DNA of 23,338 nucleotides. Source: Fabrea salina (lineage: Eukaryota; Ciliophora; Heterotrichea; Heterotrichida; Fabreidae). Both the position numbers and the translations under genes were made by a program. The stretch is taken from contig JALIHJ010000093.1 in the NCBI GenBank assembly GCA_022984795.1, forward strand, positions 1 to 23,338, given 5' to 3'. Below the pieces are notes generated by a model. It saw nothing but the letters and a program-made list of their open reading frames with translations, did no database searches and was not told where the DNA came from. Positions 10,309-19,237 of the stretch are shown here, in pieces; position 1 is the stretch's first letter; each line of letters opens with the position of its first letter.

Positions 10309-13300
10309 ATGATTGTGTTGATTCTAGAATTAAACGAGCTGTGAGCGTAGATGAAATAGCCACTCCAAATAAGGGAACTACTAATCCTCAATACTTCTGT
10401 GGGCTGAGTAGCCTATACTTGCTTGGGGACTCTCAAGATGACTTAAAACCTAGCACGATGAAGTAAGGATGGCTGGTAGGCAGTGCCAAATACTTTCTGT
10501 TAAGACAGAAGAAATTTAATGCCTTATTCCTCCCTGGAGTTATGATAGAAATTACCGTGACTTAGAATTACTCCACAACTCTAATAGAGTATATTTAGGG
10601 GGAGTAATCAATTTAATTGGCTTTGGCCTTTCCTATAATGAGCTTAATTCCAAGTGAAGGAGCTGCTGGGGATACCATTGGGTTCCATTCTCTTCGTGAT
10701 GAAAAATGCTAGAAATAACATTATCAATTACCCTAAGCTTGAAGAAGAAGAAATCTTATTTGAGAATAAATTTGTTGGAAATCTAAGACCTCATATCCTG
10801 AACGGTAAGATAGGTGCAAATGTGCATGGAGACCAGCATTTAGATTATGGAGTATTTGATAGAAAAAGTGGACTCCACTGGACAGGAGGGTACACGCCAG
10901 AGGGAGAACAGTACTGGTTTAGAACTCTGGCTGCTATAGAAACTGTGTCAGCTAACTCAGAAGATCAAATACAAGTTATAGTCACTGGCAAATCTTTCCC
11001 CAATGACATTTCTAGAATTCAAGAAGTGGATGGATCACAATTCCAAGTCACTGAAGCAAGTTTCAGCACCATTAAGTGCAACAGTCAATCCTACTTCAAC
11101 TTAGAGAACAGAGACTACTACCAAGGAAGTGCAGGACTAGTGAGAGAGACCTACACTTCGGGCAATATTGGAGTCGAGAATGAATTAATTGAGAGAACAG
11201 TCATTCCTTCAGCAACTATTCTGGCAACTATGGACAACTACGACTCCCTTATCTATGGACTCTTCAAAGCCCCCAAGACTGGAGACTACATATTCTACAC
11301 TTCTTTCAGAGGAAGTGTTATAATGGGTACTGACTCTAACCCACTCAATAAGCAAGAAATTATCAACTCAAGTCAGGAGTCAGATGAGCATGTGTACTTT
11401 CTGAAGAGAACCAGTCTAACTCTATAGCATTGACAGCAGGAGAATCCTACTACTTAGAAGTAGAACATTATAGTTCTGGGACAAGGAACTCCTTTTCTCT
11501 GGGAGTAGAGACACCTTGGCAATGGGCAGAGAAATGGATTCCCTCTGATCAAAAGGTTGATTTAAACTCTAATCCTATTGACGCCAACAACTATCCTTTA
11601 TTTACAGAGGAGAAAACAAGGAAATAGATTATGGATTCACCCTTGCTAGTTGTGCTTCAAAGAACTACTATAATCAAATTATAATAAGTGCAACTTACTC
11701 AACTTGTACGTCTACTGCCACAGTAACTACCTCTACGCTCTCCTTCCAAGCTACATGAATCCCAAACCTCTGACTTAAAAATTCAAACTGGGAATAATGG
11801 CACTGAAGTAGAGGGAGAAACTGTAAGGGAAGCTTCTAAAACTCCCAATTTTGGTTTGTGATCCCTCTGACTTCTTAAGGACCTATAAAACTAAGCCTCA
11901 GCTCAGGGTCTGGATTGATGATAGACTCACCATGTGCAGAGGAAACTGTTCCTTCACTGATCAATACTTGCCTGTAATCAAAGGCTTTCTGAGAGTTCAG
12001 GCTAGTAACCATTACTGGAGAGAACCTTCCAACTGATATTTCTAAACTGGAAGTCAAACTAGGCTCTAATATATGCAGAATCTGTCTGCTTCAGCTTCTT
12101 CAATACAGTGCCAACTAGACTCTTATACTGAAGGGGATTACCAACCCCAGATAACTTACCAAGGCACTTACACTGTGCCTATGGATCCAAGTATTGACTA
12201 CAACATTTCTCTGACCTGCCCTGATAACTGCTTTAGGTGTTTTCTTGACCAGTGTTTATAATGTACTCGGCTACAACCCGTTTGAAGCGAGCTGCATTTT
12301 TTGTGCTGAAGGAACCTACTTTGAGTCTGGGAGTTGCCCAACTTGCTCTGAACTCTGCATAGCCTGTAAGTTGGCAGAATTCTGCACTAGTTGTCCCAGA
12401 TGGGAACTCACTAGATTCTGGCAGTTGCTTAGCTTGTACTAAGCTTTGCTTAACTTGTGAGTCATTCCAAGTATGCACTAGTTGCGTTGAAAACGCTTCT
12501 TTGAACACTTGTGAGTGTAATCAAGGCTACATTGAAGACCAAGGGTTCTGCAACAGAGTAACATTCTATGCTAGCCTCAGCAACGAAGATAACACCCTGA
12601 CACTGGAATTCTCAGAGAATCTCAGCCAAACCCTAAAACTGAGTGATTTCGACCTTTACACTCAGAACAAGTCCATTGGGTTTGAGTTTACTATGGAGAC
12701 TCTAACACTGCTATATAAACTCAACCTAGACTTTAACCCTACGTGACGGAGGAGAAGTCATACTTATGGAGTTTAGGTCCCAGCTACTGAGGAGTCTAAC
12801 TTCCTACTTGAGTCTCAAACTCTGCAAACTCAACTCAGTTTCTTTAACCCGGATGAAGAGCTCACTAAACAGGCACGTGCAATTGGAGAGACTTCAACTT
12901 ACATTGCAGTGGGGGTTTCAGGAGTAGCAGCAGCACTTAATCTGATCCCTCAGGAATTTGGCAAGTACTCAACACTATTCAAATCCTTACCTACATTCCT
13001 ATCAGCAGCAATCCACTGACTCCTACTCTTAAAGGCTACTTCAAAGGACTTAACCTTTTCCAAGTGGTTTCTGAGCCAATAAGCTACTCTTCAGACACCA
13101 CTAACACTCACTACTACTCCAGAGAATATGGATTTAGTTCAAACTTGTTTTTAGCAAACGCAAGTTCAAACATAGCTATTCTATTACTCGTTCTGTTAGT
13201 ATGGCCTGTAATTTGGCTTATTTCTAAAATTAGTTGTTTAAAAAAACCATGCACCCACCTGCTTAGTCAGTACAGGTTCAACGTGTTCATTAGGTATTTG

Positions 13301-14054
13301 ATTCAGTCTTACCTAGATCTTGCAATAGTGTGCTTGATACAGTTCACTATTTCAGAACCTCTCATTAAAATAGAGGTAGTCTCAAGTTTCTTGCTTGGGT
13401 GCTTTTTCTTGCTTTGGTGTTATCTGCACCCTTATTTCTGTTTATACTCTGCAAAATCAAGAAAGACCAAATACAATCAAACAACACTGAGTTCTATAAA
13501 ACCTGGGGAAGTCTTTTCGAGGAGTTTAGTCCAACCTCAAAAGCTGCTTTGACTTACCCAGTGTTTGTTCTCAAAAGACTACTGTTTGCAGGGAGTTTGA
13601 TACTTTTTAAGTGAGTTACCCTACTTGCAGGGGGTCTTTAACTGCTTACTCATAAAGGGGGTTCTCAGTTTTCATGGTAGCAGTTAGGCCTTACAAAGAT
13701 AAAGTCACCCAAGTAACTCTGTGTGTAGTGGAAGTGGGGATAACTCTGGTGTTTGGGTTGGTGATTTTACTACTTGCAAGAAGAAAGAACAAGTGGAGTG
13801 GAGACTGCAATACTTCATCCTGTCAATGGGCTAGTAGGAGTTCAGTGCTTAGAGCAGTAGTAAAAGTAGCTCTGAAATTATACAACTGTTGCAAGAACAA
13901 GTGACTGAAAAAGTCAAACAGTGTGATTAACTTAAGCGAACAGAACAGTGGGTTGAGTTTTAAACCAGAAGAAGGAGGGTTTCAAGTTTGCAACTACGAA
14001 GCAGAGTACAATAGCCCAAGTTTCTTAGGTGGTTCTGATTTCCGTAAAGAATAA
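10309..14054 (+). CDS. Large TIG/PA14/Cys-rich multi-pass membrane protein
   Basis: A long surface-type protein of about 1,200 residues. In order: IPT/TIG-like segments (GGVINLIGFGLS; VIVTGKSFPNDISRI...STIKC); a PA14-like domain at about 11210-11510 (SLIYGLFKAPKTGDYIFYTS, then AGESYYLEVEHYSSGTRNSF); another TIG unit (VTITGENLPTDISKLEVKLG); a furin-type Cys-rich region at about 12200-12540 (CPDNCFRC, CPTCSELCIACK, CTSCP, CECNQGY); and a multi-pass C-terminus (ILLLVLLVWPVIWLI; FIRYLIQSYLDLAIVCLIQF; VEVGITLVFGLVILLLA) with a conserved-looking VRPYKDKVTQ before the last helices. The tail ends GGSDFRKE with TAA at 14052-14054. TIG and PA14 together recall fibrocystin-like proteins. The 5' end is uncertain: the ATG at 10309 is only the nearest candidate. 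About ten or more frame changes occur. Confidence 0.7.
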
Positions 14055-14129
14055 TAGCCTAAAGCCTTTTGAACTATCTTTTAATTAGAATGGTATCATC
14101 GTTAGGAGAAGTATCTATAAGTCTTATGA

Positions 14130-14149
14130 GTTTAAACAAGAATTAATTT
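14130..14149. repeat. Direct repeat, left copy, flanking GC-rich segment
   Basis: GTTTAAACAAGAATTAATTT (20 nt). It recurs at 14535-14553 with one T missing. The pair flanks a 385-bp segment of clearly different base composition, as a target-site duplication would. Confidence 0.6.
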
Positions 14150-14534
14150 AAATGTCTCATGGATACCCCAATAGCTCTAAAGCCTTCACCCCGCGTCGCA
14201 TTACCGCTATGCATACGAGTATAAGGGTCCGGGCCTGACGGTTTTTATTGGACCTGCGCCGCCATTAAATCGATCTTCCAGGTACGTCAGCACTTCATTG
14301 AGTCTTCATGTACAACCACCTAGGAAGCCTTCGTCCACATCAGTAGGCTGACATGCTTCACCACGCCCTTTCTGATCAGAAATTCAGGGAATTTCTTCTC
14401 ATCTAACCGAGGTCCTGCGAAGTCCACAGAACTGAGCTGGATGTGAAAAAACGAGCAAACCAATAAGTTTGATAAGCTAAAAAAAAACTCACCCACTCGG
14501 GAACTAAATATAGCTTGCGGCCCATATTTAATTA
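14150..14534. mobile_element. Candidate non-autonomous retroposon (GC-rich insert)
   Basis: This 385-bp segment is richer in GC and CpG than its surroundings, especially 14185-14280 (CCCCGCGTCGCATTACCG, GGGTCCGGGCCTGACGG). It is bounded by imperfect 20/19-nt direct repeats, close in length to the 16-nt duplication around the LINE 350 bp to the right. It contains a perfect palindrome (TTTCTGATCAGAAA, about 14369-14382) and a run of nine A near 14480, which on the minus strand is a T9 that could stop RNA polymerase III. I recognise no coding domain. Weak minus-strand open frames exist (14320-14571), but one runs across the direct repeat. A SINE-like element moved by a LINE is one explanation; a captured host fragment or a structural RNA is another. 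Confidence 0.4.
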
Positions 14535-14553
14535 GTTTAAACAAGAATAATTT
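14535..14553. repeat. Direct repeat, right copy, flanking GC-rich segment
   Basis: GTTTAAACAAGAATAATTT (19 nt), identical to 14130-14149 except for one missing T. Confidence 0.6.
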
Positions 14554-14835
14554 CGAAACTTTCCCGGCCAAGACGTGAGTTTCTTATCTTTTGGCACCAC
14601 TTTGTAGATAGATTTCTTCATCTTCTGATAATTCGATGCTTTTGTCAAGCAGTTTATCATTTGATGACACAAAAGGTTCATGTTGTCGTCAAGTATGCAC
14701 TCTTTAGCTGGGTCTTCCGCACCATGTCCCTCGATTCTATATTTAAAGTAAGAATTTTAAGTACAGAATCAAGAAGATGTAAAGATGCATCAAGAACTAC
14801 CAATTAATTAAGAATTCAATCATAATTAAATTAAG
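14554..14835. other. Unassigned stretch between GC-rich insert and WD40 remnant
   Basis: About 280 bp. On the minus strand 14570-14720 reads openly (NMNLLCHQMINCLTKASNYQ), which could be part of an unrecognised gene. No domain is visible and no start can be chosen. The part after about 14740 is AT-rich with frequent stops. Confidence 0.35.
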
Positions 14836-14868
14836 TTAACTGACCACACTTTATCAGTATGGTCTTTT

Positions 14869-14884
14869 AATTCTTGAGTCAGTC
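14869..14884. repeat. LINE target-site duplication, left copy
   Basis: AATTCTTGAGTCAGTC, identical to 16277-16292. Confidence 0.85.
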
Positions 14885-16276
14885 TCACCCTTCCTCTTCC
14901 TGTTCGTGATGAACGAGCTGATCAGCGAACTAAGAGAAGAAAAACTAGGACACACAGTCAGATGTAGAGGTACAACAGCAAAGAATCAGAGCGCCATTGT
15001 TCGCAGACGACATCGTACTCTTTCAGAAACCCTGCACAAATGAACAGAACTCTCAGAAACACTAGCAAAGTGGGCCAAAAAGATCCAACTTAGAAATCAA
15101 CGTAGACAAGACAGAAGATCCTAACACAAAGGAACACGGACACAACGCCAATAAAGCTAAACGAACCACACTCACACCCAAACAAGACGTCAAATACTTA
15201 GGCTACAGAACCGGAAAACGAACAACTTCCAGCAAACAGATGAAAGACAGGTACGAGAATGCCAAGCACGTGCAGCACTAGCAGTCTTAAATACCTGAAG
15301 ATAGCAATTCGAGTCAAAGGTGAAACTAACAAAGCCAACATTGCAAAAGCAATAATAACCACAGTCTCAACTTATGCACTAGACACAACCGCAAGCAAAG
15401 GCACAAACCATCCTAGAAAGCCTTGAGATCATTCAAATAAACAACAGCCAGAAGCATCCTCGTATATTCAAAGGAACTGCCAAAGAAACGACGCTAGAAG
15501 ACCTCGGATGGACGACAATAAAAGGAACAATAAACAAAAACAAACTCAACTTGTGGAAAAGACTAACGACCAACTACAACCCGCTACACACCAAACTACT
15601 AACAATCTCAAAAACACTCGAACTACCCTGGTCAAAAGAATCTCAAAAATCAAACAGAAGTACGAAGAAGACACAGCAGACCCAACAGAATACAAAAAAA
15701 GTGGTAAACAAAGCCATACGAACATACGAGCACCACAAAAGAAGAGAAAATGCGCGAACAAACCAACTATGCAAAGACTTTCTAAGACTAACCTCAACAC
15801 CCACAGACCACCCCGGAGAAGCCAAACTCTACGTAAAACTAAACAGCGAAAGAAACCATTCCATCGCCACCATTCATGACATGGAGAGCAGGCTACAACG
15901 ACTCAGCAAGGATCCAACACCTAAGACACCTAAAAAGCGATAACAAATGCACCGAATGCAACGTAGAAGAAGACGTGGAACACATCATAAAGCACTGCCC
16001 CAAACACTATATAGAAAGACACGTCCTACAAGAAACACTAGCAAAACACAACTTCAACCGAAACGCAGACCTCTACGAAATAGTACTCTGCAGCAACAAC
16101 TACGAAAACCACATAAGACACAACAGAACCGACGCAAGAACCGTAGACAACGCGATCAAAAATTTCGCAGACTGGGTCCACAAAAGAAGACACGCAAGCA
16201 GGAAGCGAAAACCAGAGGACCCCTTTCCACTTGTACCCAGAGGCCCACGGGCTAGATAACGTAATAAATAAAAATA
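14885..16276 (+). mobile_element. 5'-truncated LINE (non-LTR retrotransposon)
   Basis: The element begins abruptly inside the reverse transcriptase, at the SPFLFLFVMNELI motif that normally follows PQG. It continues with the catalytic strand (LFADDIVLFQK), then LEINVDKTE, VKYLGYRTG and LEDLGWTTIKGTINKNKLNLW. The C-terminal Cys/His motif is CTECNVEEDVEHIIKHC, typical of LINE 3' ends. Its last open frame ends with TAA at about 16257-16259. An A/T-rich tail (AATAAATAAAAATA) follows. A perfect 16-bp target-site duplication flanks it. Truncated 5' end, A-rich 3' tail and duplication are the marks of target-primed reverse transcription. There are no long terminal repeats. The reading frame is broken in several places within the RT. 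The element cannot be autonomous, since the 5' RT motifs and the endonuclease are absent. Confidence 0.85.
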
Positions 16277-16292
16277 AATTCTTGAGTCAGTC
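16277..16292. repeat. LINE target-site duplication, right copy
   Basis: AATTCTTGAGTCAGTC, identical to 14869-14884. It lies inside the WD40 coding sequence, where it encodes part of RLTQE on the minus strand. Confidence 0.85.
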
Positions 16293-16965
16293 GACCTGTA
16301 GAGAGGTCCCAAACTCTCACTGAGTAGTCTCCACTAAAGAGCACGAAACAGTTACCTTCTCCAGATACTAAGTACTTATCGTCACTTGATAGGCTGACTG
16401 AAAGTACTGCTCCAATGTGTCCTTCTAGAACTCTAGTAGTTACTCCAGAAGTGAGACTCCACACTCTAATGGTTTTGTCTCTACTTCCTGAGACTACAAA
16501 CTGCTCGTCACTTGAAATAGCCACTGAGTAGACCCATCCGCCATGTCCTTGAAGGACTCTAATCAAGTCTCCAGAAATAAAGCCCACACTCTAATACTGC
16601 AGTCATCACTCCCGGAGACACAAATACCGGTCCCAGAAATGGCTACTGAGTGGATGCCACTCACTATGGCCTTCAAGGACTCTTAATCACTTCTCCAGTA
16701 GTTAGACTCCACACCCTAAGTGTTTTGTCCCAACTACCAGAGACAATGTATTGGCTGGTCCTAGAATGGCCACTGACCTAACACAATTACTATGGCCTTC
16801 ATACCTGAGTGGTTAGCCCAGAAGCTAGACTCCACACTCTAAGTGTTTTGTCATCACTCCCGGACACAACACACTCCCCATCAGTACAAATGGCCACAGA
16901 CAATACCCAACCACTGTTATTTAAATTAAAATTCTTTTGAACAAGCTAAGTGCTTATAGCTAAAA

Positions 16966-18366
16966 ATGGTTGAACCAAATCAACCCAAGAAACTAATCAA
17001 GGTTGGTCAAAGGTTTCAAAGTGTACGAAGGCAAGTCTCTGATTCATCCAGACTTACTAGCATCAGTTGTTTCTGTGGAGCCATGTCATCCGGTAAGTCA
17101 ACCCTCATGAACAGCCTTATAGGGCAGAATATTTTCCATGTAGAAGAGCAAGAGTCTGGAGCAGTCAAGAAACACCACCGAAGGAATAGACATCTTTAGG
17201 TCAGATGACCAGATATACCCTAGACTGCGAAGGAGCTTTCCAAGGACAAAGTAGAAACCAAATGGCTGCTTTCGTGTCTGTCTTTTCTGATTCTTGTAAG
17301 CAAAAGAGAATGCCACTCAGATGTTTCTACATATGACAAGTTTGTGATGCCGCTTTTCTTCAATAGACTACTGAGGACGAGTACCCAGAAAAACAACATT
17401 ATAGTTGTAGTGAAGGACCTTAAGAAAAAGACTCTTAATAACCAAGATGAACTTGACAAGATACGAGAGGATGTCAGGAATAGACTCCGAAAAGAGTGGG
17501 TACGGGCTGTGGAAACTCTGGAGTCAGACTTTCAAGAGTGGACTGGAAGGAGTCTAGACAGTGAGTTCAATATTTATGTTGAGTTTGTTAAGTTCAACGA
17601 AGACGAAGATATTACGAAAGAACTGAAGGGATTACCCAGATCATAAGAAGCGACCCCAAGTCCCAAGTGTTCGAAAGACTTCAAGAGTCTATTGATTATG
17701 CAAAGACTAACGTTCTTGGAGACGTTGAAGGAGCCAAAAGAGAACTAGATGACAAGAAACAAGAAAACTGAATTCAACAAAGAAGAATTAGAGCAAGGAA
17801 TTGATAAAGTTTATGAAGAAATAAAAACTCCAGTATGCAATCTGTTTAGTGATCGTTTCCAAAGAGTCAAAGCGGATTACTTCCAAATGGCGATTAGATT
17901 CAGGTTGAACTACGTGAAACTAGACATTCAGTATTTCTACTTTAAGTTGGAATTGTGCAGGTTACTGAAAACTTGGTTTGATAAGTTTTATGATAGAAAG
18001 TTAAAAAGGGTAAAGAGGAAATTCAAGAAAGAATTGAACAAAATGATCGGAAGCTTTTATCTGCCAGAAGAACTCAAAGCAGACATCAGAAACAAGATAA
18101 ACAGAAAAAGACGTATGTTCTTACTGGTTTTCCATGAAAAGCTTACTAAAGAAAAAATTTTCTTTTTTGGAAGTGCATTTTCTGACACTAATTCGAGATT
18201 AGATACTAGACTCCCGGATGAACTAAAAGAACTAAGAAAAGAAATCAGAAAACTCATAGAAGACATCAAGAAATCAAAAGGCTCAAAATTGGTCTTTGAA
18301 ATTGACAATAAATTCAGGCAAGACTTTTCACCCTTGGACCTTGAAAATATGCTAACTGGATCTTAG
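16966..18366 (+). CDS. Dynamin-superfamily GTPase (GBP/atlastin/Sey1-like)
   Basis: The start ATG at 16966 (MVEPNQPKKLIKVGQRF) is the first in frame. G1/P-loop is GAMSSGKSTLMNSLIG at about residues 38-53. G2 is in SRNTTEGIDIF. G3 is LDCEGAFQGQSRNQ, the D-x-E-G form of the large GTPases. A G4-like segment is NIIVVVKDLKKKT, with a KD in place of N/TKxD, much as GBP/atlastin/RHD3 proteins use RD. A long, highly charged helical region follows (about 17650-18366; KLKRVKRKFKKELNKM), ending in TAG at 18364-18366. About 466 residues. There is no C-terminal membrane hairpin, so it looks more like a soluble GBP than an atlastin. Family members act in membrane remodelling; the substrate here is unknown. 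About five single-base frame changes. It diverges from the WD40 remnant. Confidence 0.75.
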
Positions 18367-18409
18367 TAATTAATAATTTAGGATGGTGCTTTATTAATTG
18401 CTAAATATA

Positions 18410-18487
18410 TTAGGGTGTTAGTTCTTGAGTTAGTAAACTCCATTTACGAGACTAGTTAATTATCTAAAAGTGCAAGCTAACACCCTT
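18410..18487. other. Inverted telomere-like motifs between convergent genes
   Basis: TTAGGGTGTTAG (18410-18421), one and a half telomere units, and CTAACACCCT (18477-18486) form a 10-bp inverted repeat around about 55 bp. That interval contains a small perfect hairpin, GAGTTAGTAAACTC. T6 follows directly on the plus strand. The right arm doubles as the last codons and TAG stop of the RWDD4 gene; the left arm is non-coding, 44 bp past the GTPase stop. Confidence 0.55.
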
Positions 18488-18918
18488 TTTTGGAGAGGTG
18501 CGAAATAATGTCAATCCAGTTCCAGCCTCTAACGTACTTGTACTGCTTTCTTTTTTGGGCTTTTGTGAGGAGCTGTGTTTTAGGTGCAGATATTTGTTTC
18601 TGGGGCTCCGTTTCGGTTTTCAAAAGTTCTTCCAGCACTCCTCAGTCTTCAAGGTTTTCCTTGACTGAGTCGTACACCAGGTAAGTAGTGCGTCCCGTTG
18701 TCTTAAGCTACTTGTGAAGCGTGGGTTTCTATTTGTCTTTTAAGGGCTTCTGGTACTCTGGTTCTTGGGGGTAGTTCTCAGGCCAGATGACTTGGAAACT
18801 AAGTGGAACTCAGGCAAAGGAATGCAGAGTTCAAGTATGTTTGCTTCTTGACTGAGGAGTTCTCCTTCCAAAAACAAGTACTGCAGAGCTTCTAGTTCTT
18901 TTGTTGGTCTTCATTCAT
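18477..18918 (-). CDS. RWD domain protein, RWDD4 homologue
   Basis: The start ATG at 18916-18918 gives MNEDQQKELEALQYLFLEGE after one added base; the N-terminus closely parallels the RWD opening of animal RWDD4 (NEDQ..ELEAL). Mid-domain FQVIWPENYPQEPEYQKPL carries the RWD YPxxxP-type motif. Then come TTYLVYDSVKENLED and, at the C-terminus, LLTKAQKRKQYKYVRGWNW and IDIISHLSKKGC, matching the conserved AQKRK...RGWNWVDVVKHLSK end of RWDD4. About 147 residues. The stop is the TAG at 18477-18479. The RWD fold mediates protein-protein contacts; the cellular role is poorly known. One TGA is in frame between LED and GVLEELL, and a TAA lies in frame near QVA. The gene starts 18 bp after the DPY-30 gene stop on the same strand. 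Confidence 0.8.
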
Positions 18919-18936
18919 CTTTGATACTTAGTTATA

Positions 18937-19227
18937 TTAAGCTTGGGCGTTAGGGTTATGTTTAAGCAAGTAGTAAGCAAAAAATTCTACAGGGTTCTCA
19001 GGTCTGACTTGGTCTAAGTCGTGGAGTGCCTTCATAACTAGTTCTGAAACCTCTGAGTCAAGGTACTCCCGGGTAGGAAGCACCTTAGGGTTAAGTTTGT
19101 TGTTGAGGCGAAGGGCAATTTCTTCAGCACGAAGGCCTTCTTGGGGGTCGTCGTAGCCACTTTCTGGGTCGAGAGCCCTTAGAGTTGTAGTTTTGGTTTT
19201 AGTAACTACCTCGGCTTGATCTTCCAT
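18937..19227 (-). CDS. DPY-30 domain protein
   Basis: An intact 96-residue frame, ATG at 19225-19227 and TAA at 18937-18939. The C-terminal half is a clear DPY-30 motif: LPTREYLDSEVSELVMKALH, then DLDQVRPENPVEFFAYYLLK and HNP. The family forms a helical dimerisation/docking bundle. It serves in COMPASS histone H3K4 methyltransferase complexes and, in ciliates and flagellates, also in axonemal radial-spoke and other RII-like docking complexes. The N-terminal 45 residues are charged and variable (MEDQAEVVTKTKTTT). The sequence does not tell nuclear from ciliary use. It is the only gene here that reads through without any frame break. Its start codon is 10 bp from that of the divergent carbonic anhydrase. 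Confidence 0.92.
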   Translation of the reverse strand: MEDQAEVVTKTKTTTLRALDPESGYDDPQEGLRAEEIALRLNNKLNPKVLPTREYLDSEVSELVMKALHDLDQVRPENPVEFFAYYLLKHNPNAQA

Positions 19228-19237
19228 TTATACCAAT
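19228..19237. promoter_or_regulatory. 10-bp spacer between divergent start codons
   Basis: TTATACCAAT is all that separates the ATG of the DPY-30 gene (minus) from the ATG of the carbonic anhydrase gene (plus). Any core promoter or 5' untranslated region of one gene must lie here or inside the coding region of the other. TATA on the plus strand is tentative. Confidence 0.6.

Larger units (their letters stand above)
14836..16925 (-). pseudogene. WD40-repeat gene interrupted by a LINE
   Basis: Minus-strand coding sequence with five WD40 units in 16279-16925: GWVLSVAICTDGECVVSGSD, then SQYIVSGSWDKTLRVWSLTT, SVAISGTGICVSGSDDCSIR, VVSGSRDKTIRVWSLTSG and SVRVWDLSTG. The next unit is split by the LINE. 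STGRLTQE lies right of it and continues as LKDHTDKVWSV left of it (14836-14884), in frame once the element and one target-site copy are set aside. WD40 propellers are protein-binding scaffolds and normally need about seven blades; only about five and a half are visible. No ATG precedes the first unit; the frame runs up to a TAG near 16945. The left end stops soon after WSV. Several single-base frame changes lie between units. The missing start, missing blades and insertion together suggest a dead or partial copy. Confidence 0.75.

Noticed and set aside
14320-14571. Minus-strand gene of 83 codons
   Set aside because: It has no ATG start or family match, and the frame crosses one of the direct repeats that bound the GC-rich segment.
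14885-16276. LTR retrotransposon or virus-like element
   Set aside because: There are no terminal repeats and no gag, protease or integrase. Target-site duplication, 5' truncation and the C-terminal zinc motif fit a LINE.
15508-16312. Overlapping open frames on both strands in the LINE region (such as Arg/Lys-rich plus-strand frames and hydrophobic minus-strand frames)
   Set aside because: They are shadows of the RT frame. The supported reading is the one carrying FADD, KYLGY and the C-terminal Cys/His motif.
18490-18684. Plus-strand open frame
   Set aside because: It is antisense to the conserved RWDD4 C-terminus and has no domain.
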